64,000 nucleotides of DNA. It comes from Oikopleura dioica (Eukaryota; Chordata; Appendicularia; Copelata; Oikopleuridae). The notes beneath the pieces are model-generated. The model saw only the letters and a list, made by a program, of their open reading frames with translations, ran no database searches and was not told the DNA's origin. Of the stretch, positions 40,701 through 50,600 are shown one piece after another (position 1 is the stretch's first letter; each line of letters begins with the position of its first letter). Made by a program: the position numbers and the translations under genes. The stretch is from positions 9,429,001 through 9,493,000 of the forward strand of contig OU015567.1 of the NCBI GenBank assembly GCA_907165135.1, read 5' to 3'.

Positions 40701-41668
40701 TGTCATGTGACATATGATTCCGACAGATACACAACTTATGCTCAAAACTAAACAAGCGCTTGATACAGGACTTCTAATTCCGATGACGCTCTTGACGGAA
40801 AATTAAAGTTCAAAAAATCATAAATTATGATTCATAATCCCCTCCTGCGACATTTTGATGAGGAAAAGATGACTGTGGACGCAAGACCCGACTTTCCGTC
40901 TTCGAGAAAATAATCTCGCCGTTGAACTCCAAGACAGATCGCCAGTCGAGTTCTCCTTCTCTCAATGCGTCAAGCCGGAGTCGCTGGCAAATCCATTTAG
41001 GGGAAGCTGTTTTAGGATGATTTTTTTTGTTTTCATAATAATTTGTATCTATTGAAAGAATCTGATCCGATTCCTAGGGCCTCGAAGTCGACTTGAAGCT
41101 TTATGTAGCTGATTTTTGATGTTCTTGGTCGGCAAAGGGTAACCTTAATTAAACAGATATCGCTTAAGCCCAGCAAGTTGGCAATTGAAATCAAGGAAGA
41201 GTAACCATTTGTCAATTTACCTCAAAAATGTCGGTTTGCCGCGATCTGAAAAGATTCTTCGTCAATTTGTCACTCTCTGCGGGTAAAAGAGACTCAATAA
41301 CACTTCTCTCCTTCGATGTGTTTTCTCAAAGAGCTCTTGAGCTGAGCTCATTGAATCCAAATTAATTTAACTTTTGTCGCAATCAGAAGGAGATTAGAAA
41401 CGCGCGCCCGCGAGGCAGCGATTTACTCAGAAGGCAATTTCAATTTCACACAAAGAGGCCACCTTCAATCCAGTTTACAAACGAGAAGCACTGGTGCACT
41501 GGTGATTGATCAATTCAAGAAATATCATTATTATGAAATCCTAATGAGCTTTTACACGGCCCTGAGAAGCCATCGCTCAGAGGGGCCAGTTTTGAACGCG
41601 ACTTCGATGAAGACATCTTTTGCACTTTTCCAGTGATTAGTTTGAAGCTTTTCAAGGCTTAAAAATAG
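37743..41668 (-). CDS. Protein with repeated PLAT/LH2-like domains
   Basis: A run of minus-strand exons encodes repeated PLAT-type beta-sandwich units in the order seen in LOXHD1-like proteins. Examples are WKSAKDVFIEVAFKTGPSER, then RQTDIFEVTLCRPRTSKIS, then SPKWICQRLRLDALREGELD. Later units include ILMTLIGTKDWSNPIAINGK, YKVFLMTGQKLRKDAVK and LSIKLIGSRTSSQVHELN. The last holds SDTWYCEHILLKKLSCRG, VKYRVYVYSPARSEIG and a C-terminus ending ...FPVEKW (TAA at 37743-37745). Introns are mostly 40-60 bp. One at 41008-41049 appears to be GA-AG, and one is an inverted-repeat element (see 38365-39063). PLAT domains bind lipids or proteins. The N-terminus is unresolved and may include the signal-peptide exon at 41904-42155. 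Confidence 0.6.
38365..39063. mobile_element. TTAA-type inverted-repeat element (MITE) acting as an intron
   Basis: Terminal inverted repeats of about 20 bp: GGGGGTAGAAACAGCTTTT at the left, and the inverse with one mismatch (GGTGGTAGAAACAGC...) at the right. They are flanked by direct TTAA duplications at 38365-38368 and 39060-39063, as in piggyBac-type transposition. The interior (about 650 bp) is AT-rich with no transposase frame. On the minus strand it interrupts the PLAT-gene codons ...IHF-K|DKEMI... Splicing from GT at 39058 to AG at 38364 removes 695 bp, leaving the empty-site sequence and an open frame. Confidence 0.75.
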
Positions 41669-41903
41669 AAAATAACGTATCGAGAATCTCTGTCAACGGA
41701 AGAATTCCTTGGCATGGAATTATCCTAGACTTGCGCCTTAAATAAAACTTCCAGTTTGTCGAAGATTTTGTCTTCATACTTTTTGTCCAAACGACTGATC
41801 GGGTTGGTCTGGGAAGATAGATCAATATGTGTTTTGGATCGAAAACGATATGTTAACATCGTCAGATAAAAATTTAAGCTCTTGTCGAAGCAATGCACTG
41901 ATC

Positions 41904-42155
41904 TTAAGATCTTTTCGTTCGTAACAAACAGTAGTTGATGCTACTATCACTGTTCCTAAAGTACGAAGGACCGGAGGTGATGTCTATCCTCAATTTTTCT
42001 ATGGCGTGTTGGTTTTCTCGCTGCGCAGAATTCATAACTGTGGCCCAAGCGCACGTGTGGTCCGTGTATTCATCACAAAAAATGTTATGAAAAAGACAAA
42101 GAAAAAAGGCAGGAAGCTTTGATTTTGAACAAAAATAAAAAGGAAAGATGTTCAT
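41904..42155 (-). CDS. Possible signal-peptide first exon of the PLAT-like gene
   Basis: On the minus strand, ATG at 42155 opens MNIFPFYFCSKSKLPAFFLC, a good secretion signal with a likely cleavage after FHNIFC. A Cys-containing segment follows (DEYTDHTCAWATVMNSAQR), then IEKLRIDITSGPSYF, which could begin a PLAT unit. No exact join to the downstream exons was proven. It may be a separate small secreted protein or chance. Confidence 0.3.
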   Translation of the reverse strand: MNIFPFYFCSKSKLPAFFLCLFHNIFCDEYTDHTCAWATVMNSAQRENQHAIEKLRIDITSGPSYFRNSDSSINYCLLRTKRS

Positions 42156-42692
42156 CAAAGGGCTTTGCCATCTGGATGCTGGTAAATGAATTTATATTGC
42201 TCGAGAGCTATTACACAGACAAAATAAACTCCTTTGAACAATAAATGTTAGACTTACTACAATCTTACTGTTTGAGTCTTCGAAAAAGTGCACCAGAGTT
42301 TAAAATATTGAACTACATCTCTTTGACTCTGAAATCTTGTTAGACTAACAGATTTGTGAATAACAAAAAGGCCAAGAGTCAAAACACTCAAGTGCTTTCT
42401 ACCAGCAGACATCTTCCTCTTCAAAATCGGAACTCAGCTTTTTTGAACTTGATCTTTTCAAAATATCGATTTCCTTGGAAGGTGTAATTGAAAAATTTTG
42501 CTTTTCAATCAGAAGGCTATGAATGCTAATTAGTAATTAGACTGTAATTGATTGAGTGATGGCTTCACTTCTTCTTTTTGACTTTGTTATTTTGAAATGG
42601 AAGAAAGAAAAAGAGATTCTATTTCTTCGCCAAGGTTGTATTTCTTGCCCTGTTTGAGCTAAGTTTTTTTTCCAGAAACGCAGTCGTAGAAA

Positions 42693-43195
42693 ATGCATTC
42701 AACAAGTGGGCTTCAAAAGTTCATCCATGTCAAGATGACGAAGGAATGGCTATCAGAGTGTTTTAATTATTGTCTTAAAAATGTCATACATTTGAAAGCC
42801 AAACTAATAGAGGCGATTCGTAGAAGGTTCATAGTTTTTTCTTTTGCAATTGAGTTTTCCGTCTTGTAATTTAGTAATTTTGCGAGCAGAGGGAGATACT
42901 CCACTGTTATCGAGACAACTCCAGGTATGATTTTCTAATTTCTTAAAAAAAACTTGTCATTCTAGTGTCATCATCTCAACTTGGAATGAGAGAGTTTATT
43001 TCGAGCATCTTCTCCAGCCAAAGCTCAAATCTTCAGGTAAACAGAGTGCAAATAGCTTCACAGAGGAAGGAATAAAATTTTCAGCTTCATCGAGGATCGG
43101 GAGGATGGAGAGATTCAACCACGCACGAGGAAAGTTTCAAATTTAAGGAGTCTTTCGCTTTATTTTTTTTCAAAAAATTAACCCTTGAAAGTTGA
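42693..43195 (+). CDS. Small four-exon gene of unknown function
   Basis: Exons 42693-42826, 42875-42924, 42966-43036 and 43085-43195 join in consistent phases (2, 1, 0) across GT-AG introns of 41-48 bp. They give about 121 residues: MHSTSGLQKFIHVKMTKEW, then SNFASRGRYSTVIETTP, SSSQLGMREFISSIF and a C-terminus ending KKLTLES. I do not recognise it. A pyrimidine tract ending CCAG lies at 42665-42675, a possible trans-splice acceptor. Its TGA (43193-43195) overlaps the ATG (43195) of a candidate FGF first exon. It could instead be 5' exons of that gene. Confidence 0.4.
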
Positions 43196-43258
43196 TGCTG
43201 GGCCCGACGAGGATGAGTTTTTTCTCGAAGAAAAGTCTCCAGCGACATCTTTATAAAG
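43195..43258 (+). CDS. Candidate alternative first exon 1 of the FGF homologous factor
   Basis: ATG 43195 encodes MLGPTRMSFFSKKSLQRHLY plus Lys, ending AAAG|GTAGAG after 64 bp, phase 1. That is the phase needed to join the common exon at 45246 and give K-EPQIKAV. The basic, Ser/Lys-rich start resembles the style of vertebrate FHF 1A-type N-termini. Confidence 0.45.
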
Positions 43259-43568
43259 GTAGAGAACAATTAACGGGCCGACAAGTTGCAATTACAATGT
43301 CTGACATCATAATGTCCTCCTCTCACAAAACGCACAACGATCCCTTTTTCATACCCAGTAAATTTTTGAAGAAGCAAAAATGGTTTTGAAGAAAAAAGTG
43401 ATCGGTAGGTTTAAAATTTACAATCGTAATAATTACGCTAGAGACTCTAGCCTAGAGGGAAAGCCATGAGTTGTGATTAGCCTTGTTATGCTCATAAAAA
43501 GTCGTATTTACCGTTCTGGCTTTGGCGGGTGAGAGAGAAAGTCAGATTGGCCTTAATTGAAGAGAATT

Positions 43569-43641
43569 ATGGTTTCGCGGTTGTTTTCCTGCGCCTCGAA
43601 GAGCGAGGACACGGAACTTGTCGACCATCATCACCATAAAG
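43569..43641 (+). CDS. Candidate alternative first exon 2 of the FGF homologous factor
   Basis: ATG 43569 encodes MVSRLFSCASKSEDTELVDH and then HHHK, ending AAAG|GTAAAG after 73 bp, phase 1. It joins exon 45246 to give HHHHK-EPQIKAV. A Cys close to the N-terminus (position 8) could be palmitoylated. Confidence 0.5.
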
Positions 43642-44399
43642 GTAAAGTCGAGATTGGCCCTGTTTTCATAGTATAAAACAAACAGTCGATGAGTGTTTTT
43701 GAACCCAAAAATGATCGGCGCAAGAATGACAAACGCCAGAAGCAAGAGACCCTCTATCAGAGCTCCTCCAGGCGGAAAGAGACCTTCAGTTAAAAAACGA
43801 GTCTCAAAGTCACTTTCGCCGAGGCAAAGCGCTTTCGGGGATGAAGATTTTGTCGACTTTCGTCGTTATGTTTCAGAATCATTTACTTTCAGCTCTCCCA
43901 AAATCATATTTTTGAAACAAAAATGGCAGATCGAGTTCGCTCAGTTCATCAACCGCAGATCTCTTCAAGCCCCTCGAGAAAGTATTCTTCTTTTTGGGGC
44001 AGAAGAAAGAGATCATAGGTTAGTGATCCGCATGTTGTATGACCCTTCGCCTTGATTTATTATCTCCGAGTGAAATTAATTTTTTCTCCATGTCTGATCG
44101 ATTGCCCCTTTTTTGATTTAGCTTCATTTAGAAAAATCACATTCAGTTTGTTAAAAAAAAATGAGAGATAAAAAGGCAGTGAGCAAGAGCATGAGCTGCT
44201 CGTTGATAACGCTAGAATCTATCGACCTAAGGAATGGAAAAAAAACTTCGTATCGGTTATACACAGTAACTTAGTCGCCCGCGGATTTGAGCTGGTATTA
44301 ATATAAATAGCAATAATGACAGATAGTGTGCGTTTATAAATAAACAAGTGGCAATCTGTTATATCTAAAAGCGGCTTCGTCTGAGAATGCCATCACATA

Positions 44400-44427
44400 A
44401 TGGTTTTGCTGCGGTCTAGGTCGCAAG
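44400..44427 (+). CDS. Candidate alternative first exon 3 of the FGF homologous factor
   Basis: ATG 44400 encodes MVLLRSRSQ and ends CAAG|GTAACA after 28 bp, phase 1, compatible with the common exon at 45246. It is very short, so evidence is limited to start codon, donor and phase. A similar 25-bp candidate (MVLKKKVI) lies at 43380-43404. Confidence 0.3.
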
Positions 44428-44920
44428 GTAACAGAGTTTTACTAAATTTCCATGATAAAGAGATACACCGACCCATCATTTGCAGTTTCGGAATAACAAT
44501 AAATTTGAATTCTTTTCTTTTCAATAAGTTAAAATCCGATGACAAGGAAAACCATGATAGAAGCGTTATAAAGAGAATAACGCATTTCGTAAGTTGGAGA
44601 AGGCCAACTAATGAGTCTCAAAGTAGAGCGAACGCGGATGGTAAAAAATCCCCCGGGTGAGCGTGAGCATCTCTTTTCGTAACTTGAATATCGTTTGATA
44701 AGGCACAAGAGCCACACGAAAATCCACTTGGGACATCAAAAATCAAAAGGTAAATGCTTCTCTTGGACAGCGAGGATTTGCTAAAAAGGATCCATGTCGA
44801 GGCTTTCAGATTACGCGTGCTAATTCAAAATGGGATCAGACTGTCATCTCTCATCAATTACTCTTTTATCGCTTGATCAGGGCCATTTATGAAGACGAAA
44901 AGCTTTAAAATTAGAATTAT

Positions 44921-45932
44921 ATGAAATTTTTCAAGACGAAAAAAGAGAAGCCGGATAAGGTGGAAAAAACGAAAACCAAAGGTTATGTCGGATACACGCG
45001 GATATATGAAAGTGTTAAGGAGAGTTGTGAGGATTTACTAGGGCAATAAAATGTGCAAAACCATAGTTTTTGAGGTTGATAATTGACAATTGAATATGGA
45101 GAGACTAAGCGACTTTAAAGACTATCTAATTGAGTTGTTTTTCTCTCAACCAGAGAGGCTTTCTTCGTATCATAACTCGAGAAAATACTCGGTCAAGCTT
45201 ACTGGTCTACTTTTTCGCTTGTTCACTTCGGACTGTTTAATTTAGAGCCACAAATAAAGGCGGTCAAGACACGACTACAATGCAGATCAGGACTCAACCT
45301 TGCGATGAAACTAACAGACGAAGAGCAGCCTAAATTGCAAGTATGCGGAGTCAAGTCTGATGGACCAGAGACGATTTTTTACCTGATTCCCGTGGGGCTC
45401 CGACAAGTGGCGATTCAACAAGTGGAAACGCAATGTTACGTCGGGATGAATGCTTCAGGGAAACTTTTTCCTGCTGTAAGTCAATCGATCGACTTACTTT
45501 CTCGGAAATATTTCTTTCAGGAGACGTATACCAATGAGTGCAAATTCAAAGAAAATGTTTACGAAAATTACTGGTGTATCTACAGCTCTGTGCAGTATAA
45601 GACCGTCAATCCCGATAAGCAGGTGATTCAACTCAATAAATACTAATTAATGCGAACAAAAAGAGGCCGTGGCATATTGGAATTAACGATAGTGGCAGAT
45701 CTGTGAGAGGGTCAAAAGCGAAGAAAGACAAGGAAGTCTCTCATTTTCTTCCTCAACCTATTGAAGGTAGATCACAATTGGCATTGATTTTTGGCAATGA
45801 TTTTTATCTTTATTTTATTTAGTACACATGATGCGGGAACCATCGCAAGCAGAGCCTCTACTTGGCCCGTCAAGAAGCAGTTCAGAAATACAACATTCGA
45901 GTACAGAATTCAACGGCTCGAAGAATGTTTAA
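44921..45932 (+). CDS. FGF11/12/13/14: Fibroblast growth factor homologous factor, FGF11/12/13/14 family
   Basis: Exons: 44921-44981 (MKFFKTKKEKPDKVEKTKTK), 45246-45475, 45521-45622, 45664-45766 and 45823-45932. The joined core starts EPQIKAVKTRL, as in FGF12 (EPQLKGIVTRL). It continues FYLIPVGLRQVAIQQVETQC, YVGMNASGKLFP, TYTNECKFKENVYENYWCIY, HIGINDSGRSVRGSKAKKDK and SHFLPQPIEVHMMREPS, then a Ser-rich tail. This is the beta-trefoil plus the diagnostic FHF C-terminus. There is no signal peptide. Family members are intracellular and bind voltage-gated sodium channels and other partners. Several upstream ATG exons end in the same phase, so alternative promoters are likely, as in vertebrate FHF genes. 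Confidence 0.88.
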
Positions 45933-45997
45933 AAATGTTACTTATTATGGCAAATATACTTTGTATTCATTCATACTAGGAAAAAGTAGTTTAAGAC

Positions 45998-46189
45998 ATG
46001 GATAACTTTAAATGGAATGATGAAATCTTGTGTCTGACAGATAAATCCAATCTTCCTTCATACGGCGTCATTAGGAGGTGTGAGGAAAGTAAAGGTGATT
46101 CTAATGGTTCATATCATATGGCCAGGATATTTAGAAATGAAGCACTGAATGAAGAAATGAAAGCACCTCTGACCCTTTTCCGGAATTGA
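45998..46189 (+). CDS. Short open frame, doubtful small gene
   Basis: A 63-codon frame starting ATG 45998 (MDNFKWNDEILCLTDKSN), ending LTLFRN at TGA 46189. It lies 65 bp after the FGF stop, with AG acceptors close upstream (TACTAG at 45975-45980). No family recognised. It could be a downstream operon gene, or part of the FGF 3' UTR. Confidence 0.25.
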   Translation: MDNFKWNDEILCLTDKSNLPSYGVIRRCEESKGDSNGSYHMARIFRNEALNEEMKAPLTLFRN

Positions 46190-46272
46190 CGCGACATTTT
46201 CGTGGCGAATCATCTTCAGCAGAAGTAAACTACTTTTATACAGTTATATCTCACTCATCTTTTTTGGTTACC

Positions 46273-47635
46273 TTATTCTTCGCTTTTTTGAAGCAAATCA
46301 ATAAGAATTTCGACTATGAATGCGCGTAGCTCTGGTATTTGAGCAAACTCGCCTAGTTCAGCTACGGACGCAATCAGACGACTTAATGAATCGGGATCTT
46401 CATGCTAGACAGGGATGCGGCTATCATTCATCAAATTTAGTAGCTCAATCGTCTATGCTCTGACGCTTAGCTTATCTTTTAATCCGGAAGTCGCCACTGC
46501 CAAAAGAGCTTTTTTATGATATTAGGGTATTCTAAATAGGGTATAAGTTATACCGTTGAACATATATCTAAGGGCCAACTAGCCGTTAATATGTAGAGAA
46601 CATATTCTCATCTAAGTATGCATCATCCCCACTCCATATCTGTATGGATTCTATCAAATCATCAACTTCCGACATCTCGTCATTTCCATCAAGAAGACGT
46701 TCCGGAAGTGAGGTTTCCCCGACCTAATGAAGAATATCAGACCATGAAACGTAAGAGAACTTACGTGTAAGTCTAACATCGTCATCGCTATTTTCACGTC
46801 GACAGACTTGTTCGAGATTCTCTTCGCGCGCTGAAAAAATTTCTTGGCGTGTTCGGGAAAGTGTCGGACGAAGCAGCCAGCTTTTACCAGCAAAAGAGCT
46901 AAAAAGTGGAATAAAGGATTCATTAGTCCAATGACCCAGAAGAACTTCATATGAGAACCTAATCATTACCGCTGGTGTCGTCATTTCGTAAATTGGCGGC
47001 CTTTTCAATAAACGATCGAAGTTGAATTTGATTATTTTCGCGTATTTGCGGCTCCTCAATTGCTTGGTCGTAATATGGCGCGGCGGACGATTCCGCTAGC
47101 TTTTCAGCAGCATCAAGATAGATAGCAGCGGCAAGTTGCTCGCAATTTGCTTTTTGGTGATGCTGTGCAGATTTTTGTAGCAAATCAGTCACTTGTAATT
47201 TCTCTGCATCGTCGGCGAGACCCTTGTTTAGAAGATCAAAAGCAATCTTTTTCTCCCAGATTGCAGCGGATTTGTATTCGCTTTGTCCCAAGTCGAGCTC
47301 TACTATTCCTTTTTGGAGGTTTCCATGTTAATGTTTCACTGAGGCCAAGTGAGTAAGTTACACATGCTCGTTACGGAAAACGAGTGTTCGTTTGGTGATT
47401 TCCACAATACTATTTTTGCCTTCTAGATGCCAAGACTGTTGGAAAGGTTTGACGGAAACCTTCCTTTGGCGACATAAGCTGCATAGTCAGGGTCTAGCTC
47501 GTCTACTAAGCTTTTGTACAACAAGGATAATTCCGCTCTCGCATCTTGAATCGCTTTTTTCCTACCAAAACCTATGAATCGCTTTTTCGTTTTTGACATG
47601 ATTTCTTTATACAGTTTTGGGATTGACTGCGTCAT
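46273..47635 (-). CDS. F8A1: HAP40/F8A-like huntingtin-associated protein
   Basis: Minus-strand exons run from ATG 47635 (MTQSIPKLYKEIMSKTKKRF) to TAA at 46273-46275. The start IMSKTKKRFIGFGRKK and DPDYAAYVAKGRF resembles the F8A N-terminus (SNKLKKRFLRKP, PYAAWCQLAVARC). Alpha-helical repeat segments follow: AAIWEKKIAFDLLNKGLADD, CEQLAAAIYLDAAEKLAE, RHFPEHAKKFFQRAKR. The end PELRAFIVEILIDLLQKSEE fits a TPR-like solenoid. HAP40 binds huntingtin and links it to Rab5 endosome motility. One intron (47300-47430) seems to use a GC donor. The ATG lies just after a CAG acceptor and 64 bp from the end of FOCAD, suggesting one operon. The family call rests on moderate similarity. Confidence 0.6.
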
Positions 47636-47698
47636 TCTGAAATACTTTTGCACTGTATTTGGATGGAAACGGTGAATCTAAAGGTGATCACAGGCAGT

Positions 47699-50600
47699 TT
47701 AGCAGTAGATTAAATCAGACAGTTCCACGGAAAGATTTCCTTTTTTCATGACACAGGGAATAAGAGCTTTTGCCCAACTGGATTTAGCTCGGAGACCTTC
47801 AAGAACGCAATTTCGCAGATTCTCTTCGATGCCTTCAGGTATTTTTCCCAGCTGTGCTTGAAGATTTGCTCTTGCAGAACACATGGTCTTTAGGTCCGTG
47901 TTCTTATTGATAAACACATATGGCTTGCCGGAAGCCCTTTGTGCGAGAAACTGATAGACTTCCAACGCTTCTTCTGAAGATGGATGTTCTTTGAGAATTT
48001 GAAGAACGTCAGGCATCCATTCAATTGCTAAAACCTCTGAGATTTTAGCCCTTGTCAGAAACTCGAAAAGAGTTGGGTAGATTCTACGCTTTTTTGCTCG
48101 TAGAATGAGAGGAGTTACAGACTTGTGAAGGTCTTTGTAGTGGATAACTTCTTGCGTCAATGTGGTGGAAATCTTGATTAACTCGCCAGTAGACGCCGAG
48201 AAAGACACAGTTTTTAGAAAGTCATCGCTACCTCTCGTCTTCAGAGAATTCATAAAGTTAAGGCATTTTCCGAGCTCCCACCATATGTTCATTGAGCCAT
48301 GATGATTATAGCAGTCTAGCATTTTGAGGACTGACGGCAGAAACTGGCAGATCTGTTGGAAACTGAAGCATATTCATTAATATTTGTGACTCGGAACTCT
48401 GATCCGGAGCCAAGTTACTGTACAGTGGCGTTTGCTGTTGCCTCCCTATCCAAACGCGTCTAAAGTAGGGCTCGCCAAAAAAAAGTCGAGGTCGATTCTC
48501 CCCTACGAATTCTGCCTAAAAATGATCCCCTTTCTTTCCTGATTCGAATGATATGTTTATGTCGGTCGTTAGTCTTGGGGAAAAAATTCTAGAGCTAGGC
48601 CAAAATCCCAGTTTTCGGGACTTCAATCACGTGCCATGACGTCATTTTTCGGAAATTTCATCATTTTTTCAATTATTCTAGCGTAACTTTTCCTGCTCTT
48701 TTCAATAAGCTAATTGAGTTTCTTTTAGAGGTAAAATCAGGATTTCACCCGAAAATTTTTACTCAAAATCCCTGAAATTCATCATTTTTCGGCCTCGTTT
48801 CAACCTAGAAAAGCTTTAATATCTCGAGTTCCCCATGCTTTCCCGAGCCGGCAAGGTACTAAAAGGAAGCGCAATGCTCTGTTCTATAAGTGTTTTGTCT
48901 CATATCTGGGGAGAATCGAAGAAAACTACTGAAAAATATTGAATGACTGATAAAAAAATACGTCAATTTTTGATTTTTTCTCAAAAAAGACAATTTTTTC
49001 ATAAATAAATTCTTAAATGGAACCCTAACCAACACTGATTATTAAAGCTCAGACTCTCAGCTTTATCTTTATATCAAAAATTAGTAGATTCGGGAGGGTT
49101 TCTTCGTTAATTTTTTCGTTTAAGCCATCAGACCCCCAAAAAGAGCCATTTTTATCGAAATTCCGCTCTAAAATTTTTTTGCCTGAGTTTCAGGGTATGG
49201 TTATATGGGGAGTTTTGGGTTTTAAAACATGGGGAACAAGAAAAACATAACCACTGGGGACTTCAAAATTTCATGGCGAGCCCTAGTCTAAAGAGGGAGG
49301 CAACGCGGGACGATTTCTGGTTCGATTTAATGCGCCCTTCTAGAAAAAGAGCGTCTGGATAGGGAGGCAACGAGGGACGCTCCAACAGGGAGGCAACCGC
49401 AAACGCCACTGTACCTCAGAAATCGCCATAAATAGTCAAACGAGCAAACTCTCGTTGGAGCTCTCTTCACCAAGTAGGAACAAATGTTCAGCGCTTCAGG
49501 CATTGAATCAAGAACTCTCAGCAGATGAGGTGCAAGTTCTTCCCAATTTAGTAGAGTAAAAGCCAGATGTTGCTTGCGTTGGACATTGGTAAGGAGATAC
49601 GTGATCAGAATCTTCAATATTTCCGGAGAAAATGAAATCTGGTTGAGGAAAAAATTGAGGATCAATTCGACGATTTCAAAATCAGCAGAATGTGCATCTT
49701 CGGCAAGTTTTAGAGATGTATATCTTCTGGATATATCCAAGATTAATATGTAAAGAAAGTTATAAAATAAAACTTAAAACCATCCTAATATCGGCATGAA
49801 AATTCGGAAGAAATCGATCGGCGGAAACTTTAGTTTGATTTGAATGCATCTAAAAACCGACAAAATTATGAAAGATCAAAAGTGGGATCTCCTGCCTGAG
49901 AAGTTTCAAAAGCCTTTGCCGCTCCGTCGAAGGTTTCAATTGCGAGAAAATTGTCGGAAGCATGAGATGCTCGTCAAGGTATTGATAGCTCTGTGGGAGC
50001 TCATGTGCACCACTGCTATGTCCTTCCGACCCAAGGAGAAGGTACTCGCCGAGGAAGTCAATTGCCCTGTTGAAATTATTATTACTGATTTCATCATTCA
50101 TTCTTACGCGATGGAAAGAATAATTTCAGGATGCTCCTCCATGTTAGAGCAAAATCGAGACAGAACAGCAAAGGCATCCCGTTTGGCTCGTTCCGGATGT
50201 CTGAAAAATAGTATCCGGGATCTCAGCTGTGCGAGTGAGATTCCACTACCTGTTTGAATGGAGAACGCCAGCAAAATATGATAATGATCCTAGGCGTCCT
50301 TTGAACGTTTGTCCATTATCATCAAGAATAGCCTTGTGTGTGTCCGCATCCAAACATGATAATGATCCTAGTCTGTATGGATCAGCATTTTCTGCCGGCG
50401 CGTGTGAACCAAATCCATAACGGTAAAACATTTTCCGATGTCTGACGAGTTTGTTCGCATTCAACTTTTCTTCATACGCGGTTGTAACAGTCAGAGCGCC
50501 AACAATTCCTTCAACTCTCATAATCTCGCTTCTATTGAGATCAACATCTGTCTTTTCTATTTCACTAGCAGCCAAATCTTTGAGCTGCTTATCTATGATT

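Noticed and set aside
43693-44055. 120-codon basic frame (SKRPSIRAPPGGKRPSVKKR) as another FGF first exon
   Set aside because: Its donor (CATAG|GTTAGT) is in phase 2, which does not fit the phase-1 common exon. It may be UTR or a separate exon.
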